A stretch of 64,000 nt of DNA. Origin: Notamacropus eugenii. Lineage: Eukaryota > Chordata > Mammalia > Diprotodontia > Macropodidae. The position numbers and the translations under genes are program-made. How positions within the stretch are numbered: the first letter of the stretch is position 1; each line of letters begins with the position of its first letter. Below the pieces are notes generated by a model. That model was given only the letters and a program-made list of their open reading frames with translations, had not been told where the DNA came from and did not search any database. The stretch lies in NCBI RefSeq assembly GCF_028372415.1, contig NC_092875.1, forward strand, positions 55,841,228 to 55,905,227, in the 5' to 3' direction. Shown one piece after another: positions 53,691 to 64,000 of this stretch.

Positions 53691-55370
53691 TTCTGTGTAC
53701 ACATGTGTAAATCTGTGGGCAGACACACGTGCACACACACAGACAAACATATGCAGAACTCCCCCAGTGGCCTCATTCTGCAAACCCTTGTCGAGTAGAG
53801 TTGCTCCCTGAATACAGTAGCAGCCACTAGCCTGGCTGGGCCTCTGCTTATTCTGGGCTGCCTCCGAGGCAGTGAGTAGGGTCTAGAGTAGGTCCCAGCT
53901 GGCCTGGAGGGAAAGGAGAAAAGGGCCTCCTGCTTCAGTCCCCGGGAGCCTGTTCTGAGCTGAGAATCTTGGCTCTATAGTTCTGTATTCAGTGAGGGGA
54001 AGTAAGCCTAGGCTGTTGTGGTGAGGGAAAGATGAAAGTTCTTCTGAGCGCATTGGATTATTAATCAAGGCACAACAATTGCTTAACAAACTGGGACCAG
54101 ATCTTAGCTTAAGCCTGGACCCTGAATACAGGGGGTGACAGTTTTACATTAAAAACAATCAAATAAGACCAATTATTTAAGGGAAACAGCTAGGTAATCT
54201 GATTTCAAATTGGATGGAAGACTAGGGACTGTCCAAGTTGGGAAGGGGGAGAGTGAACAGGTATGGTTATCTGAATTCAGAAAAACAACTATCCCACTCC
54301 CTTGAGTGTCTGTGAAGGATCAAAGGAACATAGAAACAGTAACTGATTGATCAGTACAGACTTCTTTTCTTTCCTTTCTTTCAGATTCTGTTGGAGGCTT
54401 TATTTTTAAAAATCAAAACAAAACCTCATTGAATAGGTAGATGCCCTGCACAAGTGGGCTAGTTTTCAAATGAGGCATGTGGGTTTGTGAGAAAACTCCT
54501 TGCATCAGTCTTTGGATCTGTCTGGGTTTCTGGTCAGCATAGCCTTGTTCCTTGGGTAAGGGTCTCTAAGCAGCAAGGAGAAGTGGTCCAGCTTCTAGCC
54601 TTACGGGGCTAGGTTCAAACAACACAATAAGATTTTTTCCCAATTTCCACAATTGAATTAAATTTTCTCACAAGACAGAAGTTGAATTAGACCCATAATT
54701 GAATTGAAAGGGCACTGAGCTAGCTGCAGAATCGAGTCACAAGATGGAGTCAGTGTGGTTCACTCTTCCCAAAATTAGCCACATGCTATCCCAATCCCCT
54801 CAATTCCCTCACTATTCCTTAAGGGAGAGTGGATCGGAGCTTCTGGAGGCCAAAGATAGATGGACAGAGCTGGCAAAGACCTTAATGCCCTTCAAATGTC
54901 TTCATTTTACATATGAAACAAGATACCAGAGAAGGCACAGGATTTGCCCAGGATAAGCTTGGTAGCATTGGTGATTGAACCCAAGCATCCTGGTTGGCAG
55001 CTAGGCTCCCCTTCTTGACTTCAGCCCAGTTTCCTATTTATTCCAGGGCTTCCCCTGCTGCCTGGTCCCAGGCCTTTAACTAGAGCCAAGGTGGGTCAGA
55101 GGATCCCAAGGCTCTTGTTAGAAAAAGTCAACAGGCTCAGGGATTGTGGGTCAGACCAGACTGCCCAGCCAACCAGCCACCTGATCAGTCAGTCGACAAA
55201 CATTTGTTAAACACTTACTGTATAACAGGTACAATGCTAGGCACTGGGATATAAACATGAAGAATGACAAATGCTTACATTCAAGGCTCTTACAGTCTAA
55301 ATATGAACTTGTCACCTAGTCTTGGACTCCAGTTATTTGGAATCATAACGGGAAGGTGCTTGCCTTTGAC
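53691..55370. other. Intergenic, no gene recognised
   Basis: A CA/TG-rich short stretch at 53695-53750, unique text to about 54840, an antisense MIR (54880-54990) and an antisense L2 3' end (55180-55310, 'acaaacatttgttaaacact'). PBX homeodomain exons were looked for on the minus strand and not found. Confidence 0.45.
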
Positions 55371-55389
55371 CTGGTTTTCAAGGGATTGG

Positions 55390-55580
55390 CTTAAATGATC
55401 TGTAAGGTCTTCCTACCTCTGACCTCCTGTGCCCTAAAGGGTGCTCCCAGCTCTGACATTCTGTGTTCTAAGGACCCTCCTAAACTCTGACACCCTGTGT
55501 TCTAAGGGTCTTTCCAGCTCTGCCAGCTCTGACATTGTGTTCTAAGTGCCTTCCTAGCTCTGACACTCTTGTGTATGGAG
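55390..55580. repeat. Array of about 33-bp units (locus D)
   Basis: About five copies of 'agctctgacattctgtgttc' with 'taaggaccctcct'-type linkers, again following a MIR/L3-like tail. Confidence 0.75.
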
Positions 55581-57357
55581 CATATAGTTTCTTACAGTTG
55601 TCACATTCTATGTCCCATCGTTCTGCTCTAATCCCTGGGAAGGCCTGTCCTCTGGGCAAACTGGCTTCTGGTTTTGTAAGCCTTGTTGCATGGCTTTGAA
55701 TGGTAGGCATTCATCCTTCAGGGTTAGGGAACCATCATTTATGTCTCTGCCATCAAGTTCCTGAAACTGCAGGGCTGAGGAACAGTACTCCTTAAAGATG
55801 ATCCTTGTTGAATGGTCTCCATGTTTTCTGCTGCCAAGCTTACCCCCTGGACTGGTTCTGGTTCCTTTCCCTCTCTACCCTGAAGACCTCCCTGGGTAAA
55901 AGGGATCACTGGTGATTTGATCATGCTAGACTGCTCATCAGTGTTTCAAATTGACTTACCTGTACTATTGTCTAGCTAACCTCCTTCGATCTCATTTAGA
56001 AGAATAAATAGAATGATGTATTTTATCATATACTTTGCTAAAATCTTTTTATTACGTTCTCTAGATCTATCAAAGTCTTAACCCTGTCAAAAAGAAAAGC
56101 AAGGCTCTTTTATTATATGCGATCTGTTCTTGATGAAATTGTAGTGGCACTTGGTGATCACTGCTTCTCTCCCCTCTCCCCCTTTTAAAAATTTCAGTTT
56201 TTTCCCATTTTACAGATGAGGAAACTGAGGCAGACAACGATTAAGTGACTTGCTGAGGGTCACACAGCAAATAAGTGTCTGAAGTTGGATGGAATTCAAA
56301 TCTTCTTAATTCTAGACCCAGAGATCTCTGCACTGAGCTACTTAGCTGCCTTGCTTCCATTCTTAAATTCAATTAAAGAAGCAATTTTCTTAAGCACAGA
56401 CTGTGATACATTGTGCTAGGCACTAAATAGAAGTTCCACACTGATTCTCCTGCTTTCTGAAAGATGAAATTGTCATTAAGAAAGACTGAGAAATGATTTT
56501 TTTTCTGCTTTAGGCAGAGAGAGAACTTGGCCTAATACATGGATTACTAAGCCCCCCTACGACTGCCATACCCACGTCTTGGATAGTATTGTGACCTGTT
56601 TTCCAATCTACTCATTTATTTCTTCTTTCTGTCCAGGTGGTCTCTATCTAAGAGAGTCTATCAGAGAAATTCCTACTTAGAACAGAAGACACCAGACCCC
56701 TATAAAATCTTCTTTAAGATTCCACTGTATTTGCCATTCATGGTACCATGTATGGGGTCTGGCCACATGACTGTTGTAGCTCCTTCAATCATTCGTCTAT
56801 ACTGTTGTGTTCTGAGAGTCAACTGTACCTCTGTCCTCTCTGTCCCTCTTTTTACTCCTGGGTCTGGTGTCCTTACACATAGCCTAGCAAAGGTTTAATG
56901 ATTTCATGCAGTCCTACATGTTTCTTTCTCTCCTGCATTACATTCTTTTTGGGGGAATGAAGGTCTACTCAGCGACCAGTATTAAGCATTTGGTTCATCA
57001 GAGGAGAGAGTCATAGTTCCCTAGAGGAAATTCCCAGATACTTCTGTTCTATCTCAATGTCTTCAGGTTGGTATTGACTCCCTAGTTGTCATTTTCATTC
57101 TGAATTTTCCAGTCCATGGATTATACTCTTTGGAAGTGGAAAGCAGACATAAAATAAGGCCATCTAAATGCTTTCCCTGAAACCTGTGGGGAATAAGATA
57201 GGACATAAAAATATTACACTTCTCCGTGTCTGCACTCCTAACTTACTACTTGGAATAACTCGGGTCTCCCACAGGATTCCTAATACATCAGGTTCACAGA
57301 TCCTATGTGAGTTTGTACTCCTGAAACTATAGTTCGTCAATCTACCACTGAGGGGTA
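55581..57357. other. Intergenic, no gene recognised
   Basis: An antisense MIR/tRNA-SINE at 56200-56350 ('ttttacagatgaggaaactg', 'ctgagggtcacacagcaaat') and otherwise AT-rich sequence without coding signals. Confidence 0.45.
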
Positions 57358-57496
57358 CCTTTTTTTGAGGGGGGCAATTGGCATTAAGTGACTTGCCCAG
57401 GGTCACACAGCTATTAAGTATAGGAGGCAGGATTTGAACTCAGTTGCTCCTCACTCCAGGAACAGTACTCTATCTGCTGTACCATCTAGCTGCCCC
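57358..57496 (-). repeat. Full-length tRNA-derived marsupial SINE, antisense
   Basis: It runs from a T-rich tail through 'gtgacttgcccagggtcaca' and 'gcaggatttgaactcagttg' to the head 'accatctagctgcccc'. This is the best single marker of marsupial origin in the window. Confidence 0.85.
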
Positions 57497-58663
57497 AATA
57501 CTTAATAGTCAATAGAAACAATTAAGTTAAAGCAAAGATAGTTACTAAGATGTTATTTATTGTAAGGATAGCTACAAAGCATCCTCCCCATAAACTTAGG
57601 GTGTTCTCTCCCACAGATATACATTGCATCAGAGAGAAAAGTGGACGTACACACAAAGGTCACATGTAGCCTAACCAGTTCATTCCCTGGCATTCTTTTA
57701 TCGTGTTATCCTTCTTAAAGGCCTCCAGAGGCAGGCTGGATCTTTCAGCAGTTAATGGCAAAGTTCCCCTCTAATTCCACCAGAGAGGACTCTCTCACTC
57801 TTTGTAAAGGGGTATAGAGAATAGACAAATCCTTGCATCTCATTTTACACATTAATATCTTATTGCTTCTGTCACTTGCCCCTTCTTTCTCCCTCTTCCT
57901 CCCCATACAAATATACTTGTGGAGAAGAAGAGGATTTAGCTTAGATGGTGTTTAGAGGATATGAGAATTTGAGGTAGATCTGGGAGGATGCAGAGTAGTG
58001 GAAAATGGGGGTTGGACATAGAAGATTGGGAAAAATAAAGTCCAGGAGAATGGGAAAGGTAGAAATAGAAGGGGAAAAGGCCAGTTATCAAGGGCCTGGG
58101 TTATGGGGAACTTTCTCTTTTTGGACTTGTGGTGAAAGAATTCAGTTTATCATGGATGGACAGAAGCACTGCGCATAAAATCTCAGAACTGAAGAGGGTC
58201 TAAGGCCTCTGGTCTAATCTAATCTGATCTAATCTCCTGTTTAGTCAAAAAAAAAAAGAAAAGAATGTTGGGGTATATGATAACTGTCTATAGATATATG
58301 AAGGACTATCATAGGACCGAGTACAGACTTGTTCTGTTTGGCCCTCGAGGGAAAAAATGAGAAGTGATGGAGGGAAATTACTGTGAGGTAATGTGATGAA
58401 TCAGTTTGTCTGGGTCAGTCACCTCTGGGTGTACTATGGGGGGGGGGGTATATTTTTATGCTTGAGGGGATGAAATGAGAATCAAATTGAAGAACTATTA
58501 AGAAAACCCTTATTCACTGCATTATAAGGTCATAGGGTTGGTATTTGGGTTTAAAAGGTGAAAATATGGTACATTCCCTGCCCTCAAGAGATTTATAATC
58601 TCTTTATTTGTTAGTAGCTCCTTGTTTTCCCTTGATCTAGAGAAAGGAACTTAAAGGCAAGGG
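57497..58663. other. Intergenic, partial L3 relic
   Basis: 58180-58400 ('gaaggactatcataggaccg', 'acttgttctgtttggccctc') is a sense L3 fragment. A poly-G tract lies at 58438-58448. The rest is AT-rich without a gene. Confidence 0.5.
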
Positions 58664-58761
58664 GGAGCAGAGAGAGAGAAAGAGAGAGAGTGAGAGAGAG
58701 ACAGAGGGAGAGAGAGAGAGAGAGACAAAGAGAGAGAAGGAGAGGGAGGAGAGGGAGAGGG

Positions 58762-58852
<91 letters not shown>

Positions 58853-58890
58853 CAGAGACAGAGACAGAGAGAGGCAGAGAGAGAGAGAGA

Positions 58891-58925
<35 letters not shown>
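58664..58925. repeat. (GA)n then (CA)n compound microsatellite
   Basis: About 225 bases of GA/GACA purine-rich repeats followed by about 17 CA units. The 90-121-codon Arg/Glu and Ser/Leu frames on the two strands are repeat by-products. Confidence 0.95.
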
Positions 58926-58928
<3 letters not shown>

Positions 58929-58959
58929 CAGACAGACAGACTCAGAGACACAGAGGCAG

Positions 58960-59284
58960 AGATTTATTATTTTCTACGTGCCAGGCACTGTGCTAAGTGC
59001 CATAGATACAAATATGACCAAGGCAATCACTACCCTCAAGAAGCTTGTATTCTAATGGAGAAAAATAACACATTGATTTTGTTTGTGCACCAACTTTTCA
59101 ATTTTACACAAAAATTTTCCATTTTATTCTCCTTCAAATATTTCTAGCTCTTATTTGGTTCCCTCATTGATAACTGATGAGAGCCTAAACTAAGGTGGTA
59201 GCTGTGTGAATGGAGAGAAGAGGATGTACAAGAGATGTTGTGAAGGAATAAATGGCAGAGTTTGTTGACAGATTAGACAGAGTG
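58960..59284. repeat. L2 3' end (antisense) and flanking AT-rich sequence
   Basis: 'ctacgtgccaggcactgtgc' and 'ccctcaagaagcttgtattc' identify reversed L2 at 58960-59060. 59070-59280 has no clear identity. Confidence 0.65.
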
Positions 59285-59460
59285 AATGAGATTGGGGCAG
59301 CTAAGTGATGTTACTTGACCCTACTTGCCTCAGTTTCCCCATCTGTAAAATGAGCTGGAGAAAGAAATGGTAAACTACTCCAGTATTTTTTTCAAGAAAA
59401 CCCCAAATAGGGTCATGAAGGGTTGTATATGGTTGAATGCAACCTAACACAAATGATTCA
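59285..59460 (+). repeat. tRNA-derived marsupial SINE
   Basis: 'gcctcagtttccccatctgt', 'aaaatgagctggagaaagaa' and 'aaccccaaatagggtcatga' are diagnostic. Same family as 13205-13445. Confidence 0.8.
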
Positions 59461-59489
59461 ACAACTGCATTGCAACTTGGGTTATTGGA

Positions 59490-60240
59490 ATGGTGGTAAT
59501 TATCCTAGCAATTCATGTCCCTCATCCCTCACATTCGATCTGTTGCCAATGCCTGTAGTTTACCTTTGTGATGTCTCTCAAATATGTCCCTTTGTCTTCT
59601 CTGACATTCTCACTCCCCAGGTATAGGTTTTCATCTTCTGAACTCTTGCAGTAGCCTACTGGTTGGTCTGCCTGACACAAGTCTCTCCTCACTCCACTCC
59701 CTCCTCCTCTCACCCAAAAGATCCAATTATATCCCCTTCCCTGCCCCACTCCATAACCTCTAGTGGCTCCCCATCAACAAAATCCTCTGTTTAGTGCTGA
59801 AAGCTCATTATAAGCCTCCCTCTCACCTTTCCAATCTTCTCACCTCACCCCCAGAAACTTCCCCATGTACTCTGTGATGCAATGACACAGACCTCCCAGC
59901 TCTTCTTTGAACAAGACATCTCTCGACTTTCTCTGGGCTGTCCACCATGCTTGAAACTTTCTTCCTCATTATCTCTGCCTTCAAGTCCCAGCTAAAATTC
60001 CACCTTTTAGAGAAAACTTTTCCTAATCCCTCTTAATTCCAGTGCCTTTTCTCTATTGATTACTTTAAATTTGGCCTTGTCTGTACATAGTTATCTGCAT
60101 GTTGTCTCCCTATTAGACTGTAAGTTCCTCAAGGGTAGGGACTACTGTCTTTTACTTTTCTTAGTATCCTCAGAATTTAACACAGTGCCTGGCACACAGT
60201 AGGCACTTAATAAACATTCATTGACTGGGCGAATGACTGA
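59490..60240 (+). repeat. L2 LINE 3' region
   Basis: 'ggctccccatcaacaaaatc', 'caagtcccagctaaaattcc', 'actgtaagttcctcaagggt' and 'cacacagtaggcacttaata' follow L2 order to its 3' end. Confidence 0.85.
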
Positions 60241-61015
60241 TGCTGTAGGATTGCTAATGCCCTTCCATACTGTTCTTGTTGGCCTTAGTCTTAATTTCTC
60301 ATAAATACTGCTTGATCGTAGACATCTTTGCCTTGAGCATGACTCTGCTGAAATCTTGGTTTAGGATACAATCCCAATCCTGGTCCACCTGCCTCTCTCC
60401 ATACTGCTTGGCTTGACATCAAGAAGACTTTAGTTAAAACTCTATCTCTTACTTAACCCTTATCTGAGGCCATATTTGGACTCAAGTTATCTTGACTCCA
60501 GGTCCAGTAGCTGCCTCCAGGGGTCATAAGATCATGGAATCTTAGATTTATAATTAGAAGAGACCTTAGAAGTCATTGAATCCAACTCACCCATTTTACA
60601 GATGAGGAAACTGAAGAGAATCCAGTGATCTACCAGAGTCAAGACTGGAACATAGATCTTCAGACTTCATATCCAGCATTCTTTCTACCCCTTCTTCCTC
60701 AATTTACATATATTTCATGCTTGTGAACTTGCAGTTCTCTGGTACACGATATTTCCTTTTCTTCCTCTGTCTATGCCTTTGTCCAAGCTATCTCTCATGC
60801 CTAGAATTAACTCCTTCTTCCCTCACTGTCTTAGGATCCTTATCAAGGCTTAGTGTCAATACCACCTCTTACATAAAGTATATAGCTTGATACTACTAGC
60901 TCTAGTTTCCCCCCACTCCACTCTCATTACTTACCAGCTGTGTGATCTAAGCATCTGCCCATGCTTTGCATATTTTTAGACAGATGTCTAAGACCATCAA
61001 TTTTATTGCTAGATA
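60241..61015. repeat. Mixed MIR and L2 relics
   Basis: Antisense MIR at 60530-60690 ('aactcacccattttacagat') and a sense L2 fragment at about 60700-60900. 60241-60520 is not assignable. Confidence 0.5.
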
Positions 61016-61019
61016 GTTG

Positions 61020-61545
61020 GAAGGTGGATGGTGGCAGTGGCCAGGGTTGGAGGAAAGAGTAAAGCCCCTATTGACTGAGGGATGGGTGAGGGGCATTTCT
61101 CACATTTCAGGGGCTTTTTAGGTCATTTCTGGGGTTTTAGGCTATTACTGGGCAGTGCTCAGAATTGGGAGTAAAGAAGAAATAGCTAGGGTTGGAGGAT
61201 CTTTAGGGATCAATGCTTGTATTTAGGAATGAGAAGAAAGTGCCTGGAATGGAGGGTGGATGAGGGCAAGTGCTTGGATTTATCAAGATGGTCTGGGATG
61301 GAGGCCAGGGTCTGGCCACCAGGTTCAGTTGCCTTAGGTTGAGGACTGGTCAGTGACTGGGGTTTTAAGATGGTCTTGGCCAATTTCTAGAGATGAGAAG
61401 GGGCTGGTTGAAGCATTCATGGTTGAGAAATACTTAGGACTTGTGCCCAGCACTTGGACAGGATCTGTGTCTAGGACTAGTGCCCTTGGGAAATGGTCAT
61501 AGGCTGTGTCTACGGTTGGGGACTATGTCTGCTGTCTGTGATAGT
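61020..61545. repeat. Degenerate 30-bp minisatellite, part 1
   Basis: G-rich, strongly diverged units of the type 'gtgcctgg..ttgggg..ggtca' recur with a spacing near 30 bases. They continue in the same style after the insertion at 61545-62140. Confidence 0.55.
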
Positions 61546-62140
61546 GAATAATAATAACAATCTCTCATTTATCTGTACCTTTTATGTGTTGTCTTTCACC
61601 ATTAGAATATAAGCTTCTTGAGGCCAGGGTCTTTCTTTTTGCTGGTGTTTATATCTCCAGTTCTTAGCCTAGTGCTTGACACATAGTAACCCTTGATCAC
61701 AATGTGTGTTGACTAAATGTGGTCTTCAGACAGCTAAGTGTCACCGTATTGAGCTTGGAGTCAGGGAGATTTGAATTCAAATTTAGTCTCCCTTTGCCTC
61801 AGTTTTCTCAACTGTAAAATGGGAATTATAACAGCCCCTACCTACCTCACAGAGTTGTTAGGAGGATCAAATGAGGTGATATTTGTAAAGTGAATGGCAC
61901 ATAATAGGTACTCTAGAAATGCTTATTTTCTTCCCCTCCTTAAGGTTTTAAGAGTGCCTTACATACAGTATCTCATTTAAATGTCATGGCATTGGGAGCT
62001 GGTGAACTAAGTACTCTTCTGTAGATGAGGACATTTCAGCTCAGAGAGGTATGTGATTTGTCTAAGGTCACACAGTAAGTGTCTGAGGTGGGATCCAAAC
62101 CTAGGTCATCTGAACTTCAGGTCTTGTATTCGATCTGTTA
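61545..62140. repeat. Insertions splitting the minisatellite: L2 3' end, tRNA-SINE, MIR
   Basis: Sense L2 3' end at 61545-61720 ('tagaatataagcttcttgag'), sense SINE at 61725-61935 ('gcttggagtcagggagattt'), and antisense MIR at 61940-62130. Confidence 0.75.
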
Positions 62141-62144
62141 TGCC

Positions 62145-62965
62145 AGGTGGGGACAAGTGCCAATGGTTGGAGAGTGAGGCAGTGCCTGGGATTGGGGTGT
62201 GGTTAGGAGAAGTGTCTGGGGTTGGGGAGTGACTGGGGATAGTGCCCAGTACTGGGGAGTGGTCAGGGACAGTCCCCAGCATTGGGGGAGAGCACAGAGA
62301 CAGGGGTTGGGGGTAACTGGGGACACTGTCTGGTGTTGAGGTTAGGGGCAATTCTCTGAATTGGGATACAGTTTTGGGTAGTGCCCGTGATTGAGGTGTG
62401 GTTGGTGATAGTCCCTGTGCTTTGGGCATGGATGGGGGCAATACTTAGGGTTAGAGGCTAATTGGAGGCAGTGTAGGGGTCTGGGAAGGTTAGGGGCAGT
62501 TCCCAGAAATGGGAAATAGTCAGGGGAAATGCCTGGATTTCAATGAAGGTAGGAAGTCCTTGGGATTGAGCGCTAGGGGGAAGGGCTTGATGTGGAGGTT
62601 GCTTGGAGACCGTGCCCAGATTTGGGGGATGGTCAGGGAAATTACAGGGTTGGAGATGGCCAGGGGAAGTGTTTGTCATGGAATTGTCTGGGGGACAGTG
62701 ACTAGGATTTGGGACGAGGAGGGATGGTTGGTAATGGTGCCTGGGTTTGGGGGATGGTTGGGTTCAGTTCTGAGGTTGAGAAGTGGCCAACATTAGTGCC
62801 TAGTGTTGTTTAGCGATACCAGGCAGTCCCTGGAATTTCTTGATAATGGAAATGGTTCCTAAGTCTGATGGGCAGGGCCAGCATACCGGGGTTAAAGAAA
62901 AGTGACTATGGCTGGAGGTTGACTGGGGACAGTGGGGAGTGGTCTGAGTAGTGTCTGAGTCGGGA
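62145..62965. repeat. Degenerate 30-bp minisatellite, part 2
   Basis: Successive exact 30-base steps are visible at about 62180-62270 (units beginning gtgcctgggattgggg, gtgtctggggttgggg, gtgcccagtactgggg). Later units run 26-31 bases. The antisense frames of 111 and 73 codons across it come from the multiple-of-three period. Confidence 0.8.
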
Positions 62966-63660
62966 GGGAGGGAGCAGTATTTGAAGGGTTGTTACATGGA
63001 AGGAGGATTAGATGTGTTCTTCTTGAACCCACTGGGCACTGCCAGGAGCAAGGGATGGCAAATTTAGGCTTGAGGTAAGGAAAAACTTCCTGCTAACCAT
63101 AAGAACTAGCCAAAAGAGGAACCAGCTGCTTCTGGAGGTCGCAGGTACTCCCCTCTATGGAGAGCTTTAAGCAAGGCTGAAGGACTACTGGGGGAGCCAG
63201 GCTTAGATACTTAACTGGCTGTGTGATCGACTCTCTCAGCATCAGTTGCCTCATCTGTAAAATGGGAATAGTCTTATCCTTCACTTCAAAGGGTAACTGT
63301 AAGAATCAAAGGAAATGATGTTGGTCAAATGCTTTGCAAACCTCAAATGCTTTTAAATGTCAGAGATGGTGATAGTGTTGTAGATTAATAATAATAATTA
63401 TTATGTCAGCTAGCATTTATATAGCACTGTAAGGTTTGTTAAGTATTTTCATATATTGTCTCGTTTGATCCCCACAAAAGCTCTAGGAAGTAGGTATTTT
63501 TATTACACCTTTTTTTATGGATAGAACTGAGGCAGAAGGGGGAAGGGAATTGCCTAGGGCCACACAACCAGCGTCTGAAGCAGAGTTTTAAGTCAAGTCT
63601 TCCCGACTCCACACTATTCAAATATGGGTTGGTTTCTGTACCCTTTGAGTCTCTGAGACT
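62966..63660. repeat. L3, MIR insertions splitting the minisatellite
   Basis: Sense L3 relic at 62990-63180 ('aggcttgaggtaaggaaaaa', 'ggaccagctgcttctgg'-like text), sense MIR at 63190-63370, antisense MIR at 63390-63610. Confidence 0.6.
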
Positions 63661-63664
63661 CTGT

Positions 63665-64000
63665 GATCCTGTGAGGGACTGGGGTTGAGGGATAGTTGGG
63701 GGTGGGGTGGGAAGTGTCTCAGCTGATGGACTGGTTTAGAACAATGCCTAGGTTTGGGAAGCAGGAGGGGGTGGTGCTTAGGGTTGGGAATGGCCGGAGG
63801 CTTGACACAGGGGAGGGGAATCAGAAATTGTCCCTGGAGTTGGTGGGTAGCTAGTTCTCTGGGAGTCAGCAGCCTGGATGTTGGTGTTTGAGGGAAATGC
63901 CTTCTGGAGGGGGTGCTTCTGGGACCACAGCCCAGTTTGGATGGACTCTCCTCTCTTGGTGGCAAGGGGCCGGGAGTAGCTTTATGAAGTGTCCTGGCAC
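63665..64000. repeat. Degenerate 30-bp minisatellite, part 3 (runs off the window)
   Basis: The G-rich units return ('gaacaatgcctaggtttggg', 'gtggtgcttagggttgggaa') and reach the right edge. Confidence 0.55.

Noticed and set aside
58664..58925. CRISPR-like array
   Set aside because: Simple-sequence repeats in a vertebrate genome. There are no spacers between constant repeats.
58611..59055. Ser/Leu-rich and Arg/Glu-rich frames of 90-121 codons
   Set aside because: Translations of the (GA)n/(CA)n microsatellite.
62106..62679. Minus-strand proline/threonine-rich repeat protein of 111 plus 73 codons
   Set aside because: It arises from a 30-bp minisatellite whose period is divisible by three. 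No start context, splice sites or related gene is seen.
50000..64000. PBX4, expected downstream of CILP2 on the minus strand
   Set aside because: I looked for the conserved homeodomain text (WFGNKRIRYKKN) in reverse complement and did not see it. It probably lies beyond the window.

Overview
The window is mammalian chromosomal DNA, most likely from a marsupial. Both genes have vertebrate intron-exon structure. The background is very rich in MIR-type SINEs, in L2 and L3/CR1 LINE relics, and in tRNA-derived SINEs whose head (antisense form ...ctagctgcccc) is typical of opossum and Australian marsupial genomes. There is no operon-like organisation. I cannot name the species from sequence alone.

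Two protein-coding genes are supported, both on the + strand and in tandem. YJEFN3 (YjeF N-terminal domain containing 3, a paralogue of the NAD(P)HX epimerase NAXE/AIBP) has five coding exons between 19778 and 29721; its upstream first exon was not found. CILP2 (cartilage intermediate layer protein 2) is complete in nine coding exons between 31988 and 49829. The exons join without a frame break into 1252 codons plus stop, starting inside a CpG island. The order YJEFN3 then CILP2 matches the human 19p13 neighbourhood. The expected neighbours NDUFA13 (5') and PBX4 (3') were not found and probably lie outside the window. I infer no functional link between the two genes beyond conserved synteny.

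Layout: 1-19.7 kb is intergenic or 5' flank made almost wholly of nested repeats (L2, L3, L1-like, MIR, tRNA-SINEs, a small inverted-terminal DNA-transposon family, and an LTR-like insertion that splits an L2). 19.8-29.8 kb is YJEFN3. 31.2-32.3 kb is the CILP2 CpG-island promoter and first exon. 32-49.8 kb is the rest of CILP2. 49.8-52.4 kb is probable CILP2 3' UTR. 52.4-64 kb is intergenic, with long purine tracts and, at the right edge, a degenerate 30-bp minisatellite split by younger insertions.

The most unusual signals are: a 47-nt, 94% identical inverted repeat flanking two YJEFN3 exons, which is the geometry that favours circular RNA or exon skipping; a 110-nt imperfect palindrome in a YJEFN3 intron; a GC-AG intron with a (GT)n tract just after its donor; a possible alternative YJEFN3 terminal exon with its own poly(A) signal; and two tandem thrombospondin type-1 exons in CILP2, where I recall only one in the human gene. 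Repeat family names rest on recognised hallmark sequences, not on a library search, and repeat boundaries are approximate.
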